A stretch of DNA of 17,139 bases from Isotricha intestinalis (lineage: Eukaryota > Ciliophora > Litostomatea > Vestibuliferida > Isotrichidae): the NCBI GenBank assembly GCA_023807065.1, contig JAJJLU010004175.1:1-17139 (forward strand). Reading direction: 5' to 3'. Made by a program: the position numbers and the translations under genes. Below the pieces are notes generated by a model that saw only the letters and a list, made by a program, of their open reading frames with translations, did no database searches and was not told the DNA's origin. Position 1 is the first letter of the stretch, and the number at the start of each line of letters is the position of its first letter. Below, one piece after another: positions 1 to 8,315 of this stretch.

Positions 1-167
1 ATATAAATTTATTTCGTTTTCATTCGAACTTTTTATTTAATATTTAGGAGAAATTTCTATGAATAAAGAATGTCCTCATTCTTAATTTAAATATAAAGAA
101 AAAGAATTTATATCTAATATAATATTTTGTTTTTGATAATTTGAGTTCATTTATTAAAAAATAATTA
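1..167. other. AT-rich flank left of the inverted-repeat arm
   Basis: No convincing gene is visible. Short open stretches exist but are broken by stops within about 20 codons. A small perfect hairpin lies at 66-83: a 7-bp stem AAGAATG/CATTCTT with the 4-base loop TCCT. No telomere-like G/C-rich repeat is present, so the left edge is not visibly a chromosome end. Confidence 0.5.
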
Positions 168-493
168 TTTTATATTTAATATATTTTAATTATATTTCAG
201 TTTTATTTTTTTTATTTTCTTTAAAAATATAAAATTTTTATTGATAAAAAATATAAGTTATCTTTTTAAAGAGAAAAATGGAAATTTCATAATAAAAAAA
301 ACGAACAAAAATTATAAAATTCTTTTAAAATAGCAAAAAAACAAAAAAAATAATTAAAACCCATTTCTTCTTTTTTTCTAAAAAAAATCATAATATCATA
401 ATATAAAAATCCTTAAAACAAAACAAACTATTCAAAAAAAGAAACTCAAAAAATTAAAAAAAAAATAAAAATAATTATTGTAAAATCTATATA
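168..493. repeat. Left arm of a ~310-325 bp imperfect inverted repeat
   Basis: The reverse complement of 16828-17139 aligns along the whole of this interval with small indels and scattered substitutions. Identical blocks of roughly 30-44 bases include the one at 182-219 (the TTTCAG block), the block around CGAACAAAAATTATAAAATT, the block containing AAAACCCATTTCTTC, and the block containing ATCATAATATCATAATATAA. The arm covers the last 16 codons (stop included) of the surface-protein gene (446-493, minus) and about 280 bases of its 3' flank. Similarity stops at the codon where the hydrophobic tail of the protein begins. On the other side it stops at 168 only because the partner arm hits the window edge, so the true repeat may be longer. 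Confidence 0.9.
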
Positions 494-1285
494 AGAACTA
501 CTAGTTGGAGTATTATCTTCTTCATATGATGGTCCATCATCGCTACAAAATGAACCTTCTTCTTCTTTTGAGTAAAAAAAAATATGATAATCATCTAGTT
601 CAGGCACAAACTCAAAAGACTTTATTGAATTTACTGTGTTGTCTGTTTCTTCAGCATTACAAGTAATATTCTTTTCAAAAGAATCATATGGAGATGAAAT
701 ATCTGAAAACAAACAAATGTAAAGTGTTTCACCATTTAATATGGCATAGAATTCGTCTACTCCAATACCAAATATTGGTTTACATATTGGAATTCCTACT
801 TTAATAGTAAATGTTGATTTATCATTTGAAAGTTCATTTATTTTTTCAATTAATATTATACTTTTATTTAGTTCTACATCTAAATTTCTTTCGTTCACTA
901 AATTATATTCATGATTTATTAATGCTTTATTTACTGTTATTGTATATATATTAGTACCTTCGATTTTATTCGGTATTTTTATTTTCTCAGCATTAATGTT
1001 ATATTTAACTCTTATATAAAAATTACAATCATCTTTTGTATAAGGATCTTCTTCAATTAAAACGGCTTTCGCTTCTTTTGAACAATCATCTAAAATTTTA
1101 AAACTAAATTCATTTTTATTTATTTCTGATATTTTAGATTTGATATCTGTTGTTGAAAAAAAGGTTAAATAAAATATATAATTTGAATCTATTGGAACTG
1201 TTTGATGAGGAATAGTAATATATACAAGTTCAAAATTTATTTGATATGAAAAATTGAGCAAAATTAAGATTATTAAAGATTTCAT
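446..1285 (-). CDS. Secreted, probably GPI-anchored surface protein (279 aa), family not recognised
   Basis: The N-terminus (residues 1 to about 17, MKSLIILILLNFS) is a typical signal peptide. The C-terminus ends in a hydrophobic run (about 265-279, rich in Ile and Phe) with nothing charged after it, preceded by a small-residue stretch TSSS at 261-264. That is the layout of a GPI-anchor signal, although a tail-anchored form is possible and Asp267 in the tail is slightly unusual. Six cysteines (68, 87, 168, 191, 209, 247) suggest three disulfides. NKS at 140 and NIT at 207 are possible N-glycosylation sites. An acidic Glu/Asp/Ser region (about 241-258) precedes the anchor. The stop is TGA, the only one among the large genes. 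If TGA were sense, the protein would gain only six residues before TAG. The start is the first ATG, in an A-rich context. The last 16 codons (stop included) recur at the far end of the window. I cannot name a family. Confidence 0.85.
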   Translation of the reverse strand: MKSLIILILLNFSYQINFELVYITIPHQTVPIDSNYIFYLTFFSTTDIKSKISEINKNEFSFKILDDCSKEAKAVLIEEDPYTKDDCNFYIRVKYNINAEKIKIPNKIEGTNIYTITVNKALINHEYNLVNERNLDVELNKSIILIEKINELSNDKSTFTIKVGIPICKPIFGIGVDEFYAILNGETLYICLFSDISSPYDSFEKNITCNAEETDNTVNSIKSFEFVPELDDYHIFFYSKEEEGSFCSDDGPSYEEDNTPTSSSYIDFTIIIFIFFLIF

Positions 1286-1600
1286 TTTTATTTGAATATC
1301 TTTCTTCTTAATAATTTTATATATTGATTAATAATTTAAAATTTTATAATTTAAATATTTTTTCAAAGATAACTTTTTTCAATTATATATAATAAATTAA
1401 AAAGAATTTTTAATTAAATACTCTTTTAAGAAAACTTAATTAAGACTTTTTTTTAAAATTAAGTTTATGTTATTTGGGAATTCTTATTTTTTTAGTATTT
1501 TTTTGATTGTTTATCAGACCTTGAAAACATTATCAATAATTTAATAATCCTTTTTTTTATATATAAAAAATTTAAAATTTATAATATTATCTAGATAAAA
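1286..1600. other. AT-rich upstream region of the surface-protein gene
   Basis: No gene is visible. This stretch should hold the promoter and 5' UTR of the minus-strand surface-protein gene, but no recognisable core motif stands out from the AT background. A perfect 10-bp inverted repeat (AAACTTAATT at 1432-1441, AATTAAGTTT at 1457-1466) could form a hairpin with a 15-base loop. In DNA this AT-rich such a repeat is weak evidence of function. Confidence 0.35.
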
Positions 1601-1601
1601 G

Positions 1602-2094
1602 ATGTTTAAAGATTCTCATAACTTCTCTTCTTATTATGATCATCACTATTATAATTATCATATTATTTTCATTATTAGAATTATAATTATCATCATCATT
1701 ATCACTATTATCATTATCATATTATTTTATCATCACTATTATCATTATCATCATTTAATTCATAACTTAAAGTTTCATTTGTCATATGTCATATATGATA
1801 TTTGATTATGGTCAAGTATTTCATAAATCTCTTCTTTTTCAATTGTATCTCAAAAAAATAATGATATAATTCTATTTATTACTTTAGTATAATATAATGT
1901 ATGTACTATCAATATTTATTTTTTATTTTTCCTTCTTTATCTTCATTTAATCTAAAGGAAAATTAGTTAAACTTAATTTATATTCATCTTTTTAATATAC
2001 TTTTTTTTGTTGTATTTTAAAATTCTAAAATTGTATTGATTTCTTTGATTAAAATAAATTCATCATTTATTATAACTTTTTTATATAGAACATT
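1602..2094 (-). pseudogene. Broken coding remnant on the minus strand
   Basis: Several short minus-strand stretches read like protein but lie in different frames and are separated by stops. One open stretch, 2020-2094, contains INDEFILIKEINTILEF. A stretch near 1930-1995 contains DEYKLSLTNFPL, and a shifted frame then gives RLNEDKEGKIKNKY. Another, 1778-1849, contains EKEEIYEILDHNQISYMTY. A further shifted stretch starts NETLSYELNDDNDNSDD and runs into an Asp/Asn-rich repeat. The same region shows a plus-strand ORF (1602-1805), but that product is only Ile/Tyr/His repeats and is the antisense of the Asp/Asn repeat. I read the region as a decayed gene with frameshifts. The original family is unknown, and chance open stretches in AT-rich DNA cannot be excluded. 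Confidence 0.45.
1641..1751. repeat. Imperfect ATCACTATTATCATTATCAT repeats
   Basis: The 20-base unit ATCACTATTATCATTATCAT occurs exactly at 1701-1720 and again at 1732-1751. A diverged copy starts at 1641. On the minus strand the units read as Asp/Asn/Ser codons (DDNDNSDD). This is low-complexity DNA inside the broken coding remnant. Slippage in such a repeat could explain the frame changes next to it. Confidence 0.7.
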
Positions 2095-2271
2095 TTATTA
2101 AAAAATAAAACTCTTCAAATAAATAAAAAAAAATGTTTCAAAACTTATTAAGAAAAAAACTTAAAAAAAATTATCAAAAAACAAAGCAAAATTACAAAAT
2201 ATTATAAAATTTAATACTCAATAATTAAAAAAAATATATAAAAAATAGTATAAAACAAGCATTTTTTCTAA

Positions 2272-2441
2272 AATGGACATTGTGAAAATGAATCATCAAA
2301 ATTTCCTCAATTTTTTTCAAGAATGTTTACATTATATAAAAGCATTAATAGAATATTAGATGAATTAATAAAAAAAGAGGATTTCTATATATAGGAATTA
2401 CAACTATAGTAGAATATATAATAAAAAATAATTTGTTCAAA
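2272..2441 (+). pseudogene. Plus-strand gene fragment, frameshifted
   Basis: Codons 2272-2391 (40 codons after a TAA) read as plausible protein, including CENESSKFPQFFSRMFTLYK and then SINRILDELIKKEDFYI, before TAG at 2392. A shift to another frame at about 2391-2394 continues with GITTIVEYIIKNNLFK until TAA at 2442. The amino-acid mix (Lys, Glu, Asp, aromatic, Cys) resembles real genes of this window rather than the Ile/Phe/Tyr strings of antisense reading. No ATG-to-stop frame of useful length exists, so this is a relic if it is coding at all. The family is not recognised. Confidence 0.4.
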
Positions 2442-2519
2442 TAAACAATTAAATAAAGAATAAAAGTTAATAATAATGGATTATTTATTTATTATTAGTA
2501 GGATAATGAATATAAAAAA

Positions 2520-2934
2520 TATTATTTCTAATCCTGATATCTAATATTTATACTTTGAAAATTCTTTTTCCTATTATCTATATATAAAAATTTAATAATA
2601 ATTCTTTTGAAAATTTTTTATTTCTGTATATCAATTTTTTTGCGGTCCAAATTTAAACAATAATTAAAGCTTTTCCCTTCAATTTATTTTCACTTAGATT
2701 TTATAAATTGAATTTTTTTATCAAATTATTCCCAATTAATTCTTGATAATCTTTTATTATTGTAATTATTGAAAAACCAAAAAAACCTTTTGAAATGAGA
2801 GTTGTACAAATTTCATTGATTTATCATTTGAACAATAATATATTTCATAGATACATTCTCATCATTTAAGCATGTTTACATAAATCTTCTAAAAAAGATT
2901 TTTTATTTTTTCCAAATATCTCTGTATTATATAA
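2520..2934 (-). pseudogene. Minus-strand gene fragment, several frameshifts
   Basis: Read on the minus strand, 2869-2934 contains EIFGKNKKSFLEDLCKHA and then TAA. In another frame, 2769-2858 gives 30 codons starting ECIYEIYYCSNDKSMKFVQL. Below that, a third frame gives KDYQELIGNNLIKKFNL, followed after stops by NLSENKLKGKALIIV and KIFKRIIIKFLYIDNRKKN. The pieces run in the same direction and follow one another, as expected of one decayed gene. It may belong with the remnant at 1602-2094, interrupted by plus-strand material. No family is recognised. Confidence is limited because everything rests on reading short open frames by eye. Confidence 0.4.
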
Positions 2935-2964
2935 TTAAGAAAGTTTAAAAAAAATGAAATTTAA

Positions 2965-3129
2965 ATTCATAAAAACAAAGGAATATTAGGTTCATTCTAT
3001 TTAACTGGAGAAAATAAAAAATGTCAAATAAATAAAAGATTTTAGACTGAAATTGATAAAAAACTGATGTTAAAAGAAACTGATGAATTAGGAATTATAA
3101 TATTATTTCAGAAACTATTTCAAATTTTT
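2965..3129 (+). pseudogene. Plus-strand gene fragment with one in-frame TAG
   Basis: One frame is open from 2965 to 3129 apart from a single TAG at 3043-3045. The first half contains GILGSFYLTGENKKCQINKR and the second contains DKKLMLKETDELGIIILFQK. Both halves have a balanced, protein-like composition, and the frame is kept across the stop. There is no obvious upstream ATG in frame and the frame ends at TAA 3130. If read through, the stretch would be 55 codons. The best reading is the remnant of a gene, possibly related to the plus-strand fragment at 2272-2441. The family is not recognised. Confidence 0.4.
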
Positions 3130-3241
3130 TAAAAATAAAATCTAAAAGATATTTTAATAAAATAATTAAAAAAATTATTACAAATAATAACACCTAAACA
3201 ATAAGTGTATTATAAATACATTCAAAAAATATAATACTTTT

Positions 3242-5254
3242 TTATTTATAATGGCAATAAAGATTAAAATATTTTGTAATCAAATCCAAAGCACAAGGTC
3301 TTTTATTATTATTTTTAATTAAGCAATCTTTAATAATATCAATTAAAATCATATTATTATGTAAAACATTATTATCATTTCGAAAAAAATTCGGTACACT
3401 ATTACAAATTTTATCTTTAACATTTTGAGTAGATTGGTCATAAAAAGGAACAATACCATATAATAAAAAATATAAAGTAATTCCAGTTGCCCAAATGTCA
3501 ACTTTATTATTATTTAATTGACCTGAAATAATTTCTGGAGCTTGGAAAAATAAAGAACCACATTTAAAAGAAGCCATTTCATTTTTTCCATAAACTTTAG
3601 AAAAGCCAAAATCAATAATTTTAGGAGTGTAATTTTCATTTACTAAAATATTTGAATTTTTAATATCTCTATGAATAATACTATATGAATGTAAATGATT
3701 TAATCCATTTAAAATACCAAAACATATATTTAATATTTTATAAGTATAATTCACTTTTTCATTTTCAATTGATGATGAAATATATATTTGTTTTAATTCA
3801 AATGGAATATATTCATAAATTAAATATAAATGTTTATAATCTTCATATAAATCTATACATTGAATAATATTTTCATGAGGAAATTTTTGAAGGAATTTAA
3901 AAATACTTTTTTCTTGTATTATAATTTTAAAATTATTTTTTCCTTGTTTATTATTATATTTTTTTATTATTTTAATACAATAAATTTTATCACTATTTTT
4001 TTTATAACATTTTTTACAAACACCATATTTCCCTTTTCCAATTTCTTCTTTATCTATTGAATAATCCTCTGATAATATTTGAATAGGATTTTGATTAAAA
4101 TATATTTTTTTAAATTTTTTAATAATTATTATATCATCATTTAAAAATTCTATAAAAAATAAATTTCCATAAATATTGGATATTAAATCAACAATAAAAT
4201 AAAGTTTATTCTCTATTTTTTCACTTCCTTTAATCAACAAAAAAACTTTATTCAAATAAATTATATTCATGAAAAAAGGAACATCATTTTTAAAAAGGAA
4301 ATAAAATATCATATTATAAATTATTGTTAATTTAACTTTAATTAATTGATTATTAATTCGTTGATAAAAAATAAATTCATTATTATTATCATAAGTTGTT
4401 TTATTTTTTAGAAATTTATTTGGAGATTTTTCTATCAAAATTTTACTTCTACTTTTAAAAAAGCATTTTAGAAATTGTTTTTCATTTAAATTATAATTTG
4501 TTTTAAATTTAAGATTCTTTGAATAACTAATTTTTTCATTATCCATTTCTTCCATTGTATTATGAATATCATTTTCAAAATTCATTAATTCATTTAATTC
4601 ATTTTCATTTTCTTCTTTATTTAAAATAAAATCTTCATTTTGAAGTATAATATTATCTAAATGAAAGTTTGATTCATATTGTAAATAATCTGAATATAAA
4701 CTTTTTTTATTTGGATATTTTATTTTTTGATAAAAGTCTAATTGTTTATAATTAAAAAATTTATTGATATGAATTAAATATTTAAATAAAGAAATTAAAT
4801 TTGGATTCGAAGATAAACATTTATTTTTAAAATCATTAAAAGAATAATTATTATTATCATTGAAAAAATATTCTATAACTTTATATAATTTATCTTCTTT
4901 AATATTAAGATTAGAAGATGAATATAAATGAATAAAAAAGATTTTCACATCTTCAATATTAATTATTTTATCATTGTCAAAATCAAGAATTGAAAATAAT
5001 AAATCAATTATTTTATTGTTTTCACCAAAATATAAAATAAAAAGTCCTTCTGTAAAATCTTTTTCTGTTATATAATTTGTATTATTATTCTTTAAAACTG
5101 AAAATATTTTCCCAGAACAAAAAAAAGATAAATTGATTACTTCAGTAAATACATAATTATCAAATCTTTTTTCTTCAGGAATTCTTTTACTTACACTTCT
5201 ATAAATTTCTCCAAAAAAATTTTGTATTAATTCATTATCAAAATTAATACTCAT
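3242..5254 (-). CDS. Ser/Thr protein kinase with N-terminal EF-hands and a PH-like region (670 aa)
   Basis: The C-terminal kinase domain (about 398-663) is complete: glycine loop GKGKYG 406-411, ATP lysine K428 (YCIK), likely helix-C glutamate E448, HRDIKNSN with D530, K532 and N535, DFG 548-550, and an APE motif at 572-574 (QAPEI). It should phosphorylate Ser/Thr. The N-terminus holds one good EF-hand loop (91-102, DFDNDKIINIED, with Asp instead of Glu at position 12) and two degenerate loops near 57-68 and 132-143. Residues about 296-388 form a run of alternating hydrophobic strands that looks like a PH domain, though I cannot confirm this. EF-hands before a PH region and a C-terminal kinase resemble, from memory, the apicomplexan CDPK7 arrangement rather than the classical kinase-then-EF-hand CDPK. 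Ca2+ and phosphoinositide control is inferred. The first ATG is used, preceded by an A-run, and the stop is TAA. Confidence 0.9.
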   Translation of the reverse strand: MSINFDNELIQNFFGEIYRSVSKRIPEEKRFDNYVFTEVINLSFFCSGKIFSVLKNNNTNYITEKDFTEGLFILYFGENNKIIDLLFSILDFDNDKIINIEDVKIFFIHLYSSSNLNIKEDKLYKVIEYFFNDNNNYSFNDFKNKCLSSNPNLISLFKYLIHINKFFNYKQLDFYQKIKYPNKKSLYSDYLQYESNFHLDNIILQNEDFILNKEENENELNELMNFENDIHNTMEEMDNEKISYSKNLKFKTNYNLNEKQFLKCFFKSRSKILIEKSPNKFLKNKTTYDNNNEFIFYQRINNQLIKVKLTIIYNMIFYFLFKNDVPFFMNIIYLNKVFLLIKGSEKIENKLYFIVDLISNIYGNLFFIEFLNDDIIIIKKFKKIYFNQNPIQILSEDYSIDKEEIGKGKYGVCKKCYKKNSDKIYCIKIIKKYNNKQGKNNFKIIIQEKSIFKFLQKFPHENIIQCIDLYEDYKHLYLIYEYIPFELKQIYISSSIENEKVNYTYKILNICFGILNGLNHLHSYSIIHRDIKNSNILVNENYTPKIIDFGFSKVYGKNEMASFKCGSLFFQAPEIISGQLNNNKVDIWATGITLYFLLYGIVPFYDQSTQNVKDKICNSVPNFFRNDNNVLHNNMILIDIIKDCLIKNNNKRPCALDLITKYFNLYCHYK

Positions 5255-5869
5255 TTTTTTATAATCATAAGATAATTTTTATTTACATTAAAAGATTTAA
5301 TATCAAAAAACATTGAAAAAAATTTAATAATTATGTTTATAATTTTTTCTTTTTTTGTAAATAAACTTTTTTGTTTTCATTATTATTATTATTTTTTTTT
5401 TGATTATTAAATAAAAAAAATGGATGCAAAGAAAATAGTATTGAAATTATGTAGTTTATTTATTTTATTTAATATATTACTTTTTAAAGATAAAGAAACC
5501 AAATTAACTATTAAGAAAACCAAAAAAATTCAAAGTAATATAATAATATATTCAAATAATAAAAAAATTCAGCTGTCATTAAATTCATAAAAAACTATTT
5601 TTTTTTTTTTTTTAAAAATTATTGTTTTTAATAATTATAAATTAAATTTGAATAATTTTAATTGTAAAATTAGATCAAAATAAAACAATAATAAATTACA
5701 ATAATCTATTTAAAATAGAGAAAATTATAATATCTTAAAAAATTTATAATTAATAGAATTTCCACTTCTTTTAACAAATAATCTTTTGTAATAATTTAAT
5801 AATTCAAAAATGATAAAAAAATAATTACAACAAATATCAATTTCATATTAAATCAAAGAAAAAGAAAAA
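5255..5869. other. Spacer between two minus-strand genes
   Basis: This is the upstream region of the EF-hand kinase gene and the downstream region of the ankyrin gene comes after it on the minus strand. It is strongly AT-rich, with a 20-base T-rich run near 5598-5617. The only thing in it that resembles a gene is the small plus-strand ORF at 5420-5590. No tRNA-like cloverleaf or other RNA gene was recognised. Confidence 0.5.
5420..5590 (+). CDS. Possible 56-residue membrane or secreted miniprotein
   Basis: An ATG preceded by eight A residues (the start context of other genes here) opens a 56-codon frame ending in TAA. The product begins MDAKKIVLKLCSLFILFNIL. It has a basic N-terminus, a hydrophobic stretch at about 6-22, and then a Lys/Asn-rich tail of about 34 residues. 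That could be a signal anchor or a small type II membrane protein. No family is recognised. The ORF opposes its neighbours and sits within the promoter side of the EF-hand kinase gene. A frame of this length can arise by chance in AT-rich DNA, so it is a candidate only. Confidence 0.3.
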   Translation: MDAKKIVLKLCSLFILFNILLFKDKETKLTIKKTKKIQSNIIIYSNNKKIQLSLNS

Positions 5870-7942
5870 TTATTCAAATGCATTTTTATATTCCCAAGGA
5901 CTAAGATTAATTTTATTAACAATTTTTTCATCAGCTCCAGCTTTTAATAACATATCAGATATTTTATAATTTTTATTAGATAAAGCATAATGAAGAGGAG
6001 TATTTAATTCATTATTTTGTGCATTTATAAATGCACCTTTTTCAATTAAAAATTTAACAAAATCTTCTTTTTCACATTTTGAAGCGTAAATTAAAAAAGT
6101 ATCTTCTGTTTCATTTTTTGATTCAAGTGATACTTGAAATCTTTCTTGTATATCTTGAAATTCTCTAAAATTATTTTCTTTTATTAAAAAAAATAATATT
6201 TCTTCTATTGTATTTAAATTTTCCTTTAATTTAATTTTTATTTCTTCTGTACTAAATATTAGACTTTCTTTTGTCATTGGTTTATTTTTTAATAATTTAA
6301 TTTTTGTCTTTTTTTTATTTTGAGAGATATTTTTAAATCTTAATCTTCTTATAAATGATACTCTTCTATCAATATTAATTTTTTCTTTTTTTCTTATAAA
6401 GTAATTAGTATTTAAAATTGTATAAGGAAGTTTTATTTTATTATAAATTGAAAATTTTCTTTTAATTTTTTTTTTTTTATTTAAATAATTTTTAGTTTCT
6501 TTTATCATATTTTTATATTTTGATTTTTCATTTTTTAAATCATAAATAATATTTTCTTCTGGTGTTAAAACTAAATCATTTTTAATAAATCTTTCTAATA
6601 AAAAATAAAAATTATATTGATAATCAAAACCATATTTTTGCATTTCTAAGGATTTTATACTTTGATAAGAAGTATTTTTACAATGTTTCAATGAAATTGA
6701 ATTTAAAAATGTATTTAGCATTAAATAATAAAAATCATTTTCAAAATAATTTTTTATTAAATTTCCTGGAATTGAATCAGGAATTTTATTAAATAATATT
6801 TGTTTATGTTTTTGTATTATTTTTTTAAATATGTATTTTTCAAATTTATTTAATGATTTCTTGTCTTGTTCTTTAAATACTTCTTGTTTAAAACCATTTA
6901 ATATTAATTCAAATGATTGTTCTTGTTCTTCTATTTTTTCTATTATTGTATTTTTTATTGATTTTTTTAATTTATTTGTTGAATTTAAAAAAAAAATTTC
7001 TTTTTTTTTTTGAAATTGATTATTGTCTTTTTCTTTCATATTTTTTTTAATAAATTTATTTCTTAAATTTTCATTATAATCAGGTCCATCTTTAAATGTT
7101 TTTTTTTTTTTTATTTTTTCTTTATTATCTTTATGATCTTTATTATCTTTATTATCTTTATTAACACTTTTCTTCTTTAATTTTGATTTTATTTTTAATT
7201 TTATACTTTTATTTAATTTATCAAGATTAAGTTTAAATGCTTCTTTTTTTACTGAATTAGATTTAATATTCTTTTTTAAACTTATTTGACTATGATTATT
7301 TATTGTTTTATAATGATAATGAAATCTTAAATTACCCATTGAAGGTAATAATACTTTTTTTTTATTAACATTTAAGACTTTATTATTTTTTTTTAATGGA
7401 TTTATATTATTTGAACTATTTTGAACAGAAGTAGAAGAAGTTAATAAAGAAGAAAATAAAAAAATTTTTGGTGAATTTTTAACAGAAGTATTATAAATAT
7501 TTATTATTGTTCTATTTTTTTTTTGTGTACTACTATTACTTTGACTACAAGATAAATCTTTTATATTTTTTTTAACTAAAATATTATTTCTTGACATTTT
7601 TTTTTTCTGATATATCTGAAAATAATCTTCATTTTCATTTATTGTTAAATTTTTATTTGAACTTGATTTATATCCTGAATTTAAATCTATTGAATTATTT
7701 GAATTATCTAATGAATGATCACTATAATATCTTGTACTTTTTCTTTCTAAATTATTTGATAATTTTTGATTATTTATTTTATTATCTTTTTTTGAAATTA
7801 AATTATTTTTGAAAAAATTCTGTAAATTAGGTAATCTTATATTCATTAAATCATTATTAGTTGAAAATCTTCTTTTAATTGTGTTATTAGATTTTTCTGT
7901 TTCTGATAAAAGGAAATTTTTCTTTAAACTACTTTTTTCCAT
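5870..7942 (-). CDS. Lysine/asparagine-rich protein with C-terminal ankyrin repeats (690 aa)
   Basis: The first ~300 residues are low complexity, rich in Lys, Asn and Ser, and probably disordered. They include a KDN-type repeat (KDNKDNKDHKDNKEK) encoded by five 9-base units. The middle (about 310-600) is very basic and mostly helical in character, with many Lys/Arg clusters such as KKKKIKRK. The C-terminus carries two ankyrin repeats: about 613-641, with FLIYASKCEKEDFVKFLIEKG, and about 646-674, with NTPLHYALSNKNYKISDMLL and then KAGAD. A partial third repeat (INLSPWEY) ends the protein. Ankyrin repeats bind partner proteins, and the basic body could bind nucleic acid, microtubules or acidic lipid, but nothing shows which. 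The first ATG follows an AT-rich leader and the stop is TAA. It is divergent with the coiled-coil gene. No specific family is recognised. Confidence 0.85.
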   Translation of the reverse strand: MEKSSLKKNFLLSETEKSNNTIKRRFSTNNDLMNIRLPNLQNFFKNNLISKKDNKINNQKLSNNLERKSTRYYSDHSLDNSNNSIDLNSGYKSSSNKNLTINENEDYFQIYQKKKMSRNNILVKKNIKDLSCSQSNSSTQKKNRTIINIYNTSVKNSPKIFLFSSLLTSSTSVQNSSNNINPLKKNNKVLNVNKKKVLLPSMGNLRFHYHYKTINNHSQISLKKNIKSNSVKKEAFKLNLDKLNKSIKLKIKSKLKKKSVNKDNKDNKDHKDNKEKIKKKKTFKDGPDYNENLRNKFIKKNMKEKDNNQFQKKKEIFFLNSTNKLKKSIKNTIIEKIEEQEQSFELILNGFKQEVFKEQDKKSLNKFEKYIFKKIIQKHKQILFNKIPDSIPGNLIKNYFENDFYYLMLNTFLNSISLKHCKNTSYQSIKSLEMQKYGFDYQYNFYFLLERFIKNDLVLTPEENIIYDLKNEKSKYKNMIKETKNYLNKKKKIKRKFSIYNKIKLPYTILNTNYFIRKKEKINIDRRVSFIRRLRFKNISQNKKKTKIKLLKNKPMTKESLIFSTEEIKIKLKENLNTIEEILFFLIKENNFREFQDIQERFQVSLESKNETEDTFLIYASKCEKEDFVKFLIEKGAFINAQNNELNTPLHYALSNKNYKISDMLLKAGADEKIVNKINLSPWEYKNAFE
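7119..7163. repeat. Five 9-base tandem repeats inside the ankyrin gene
   Basis: Four copies of TCTTTATTA and one variant TCTTTATGA (second unit) stand head to tail. On the coding (minus) strand they give the KDN/KDH tripeptide repeat. The 9-base unit keeps the reading frame when copy number changes, so length variation between strains would be expected. Confidence 0.85.
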
Positions 7943-8315
7943 TTTATTAAATTATAATTCTAAAAAAAATTTTATTTAAAAATTTATTTTATTTAAAAAA
8001 AATTGTGTGAAAAAAATCTATAATAAATTCTTAATTAGAAAAATAATAAAAAAAAAATTCAAACAAAAATTCATGTTTGCTTAATTTTTCTTGTATAAAA
8101 AATGGAAATAAAAATTGAAAAAATATAAATTAAATTAGTAAATCTATTAATTTAGATGATTAATATTTAATTTATAGTGGATTACAAATATTAAGTATTT
8201 CTTTCTTTTTAAGGAAATAAAAAAATCTTTGAATAAACTTCAAATAAATTTTCATGTATTAATAAAAAATAAAATTATCTTTATTTTTTAAACCAGAATG
8301 TAAATAATAAATTTA
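7943..8315. promoter_or_regulatory. Divergent promoter region of the ankyrin and coiled-coil genes
   Basis: The two genes start outward from this 373-base spacer, so it must contain both 5' UTRs and both promoters or one shared promoter. It is almost pure A/T with long A and T runs. I see no defined core element that stands out. An ATG at 8298 is followed at once by TAA, upstream of the coiled-coil gene start at 8316. Confidence 0.5.

Noticed and set aside
1602..1805. Plus-strand 67-codon ORF
   Set aside because: Its product is only Ile/Tyr/His strings made by the ATC/ATT repeat; the opposite strand reads as Asp/Asn-rich remnant, which is the more likely origin.
3685..4060. Two plus-strand ORFs inside the EF-hand kinase gene
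   Set aside because: Phe/Ile/Tyr-rich antisense of a conserved kinase domain; no independent support.
6831..7812. Two plus-strand ORFs inside the ankyrin gene
   Set aside because: Antisense of Lys/Asn-rich coding, giving Phe/Leu/Tyr strings.
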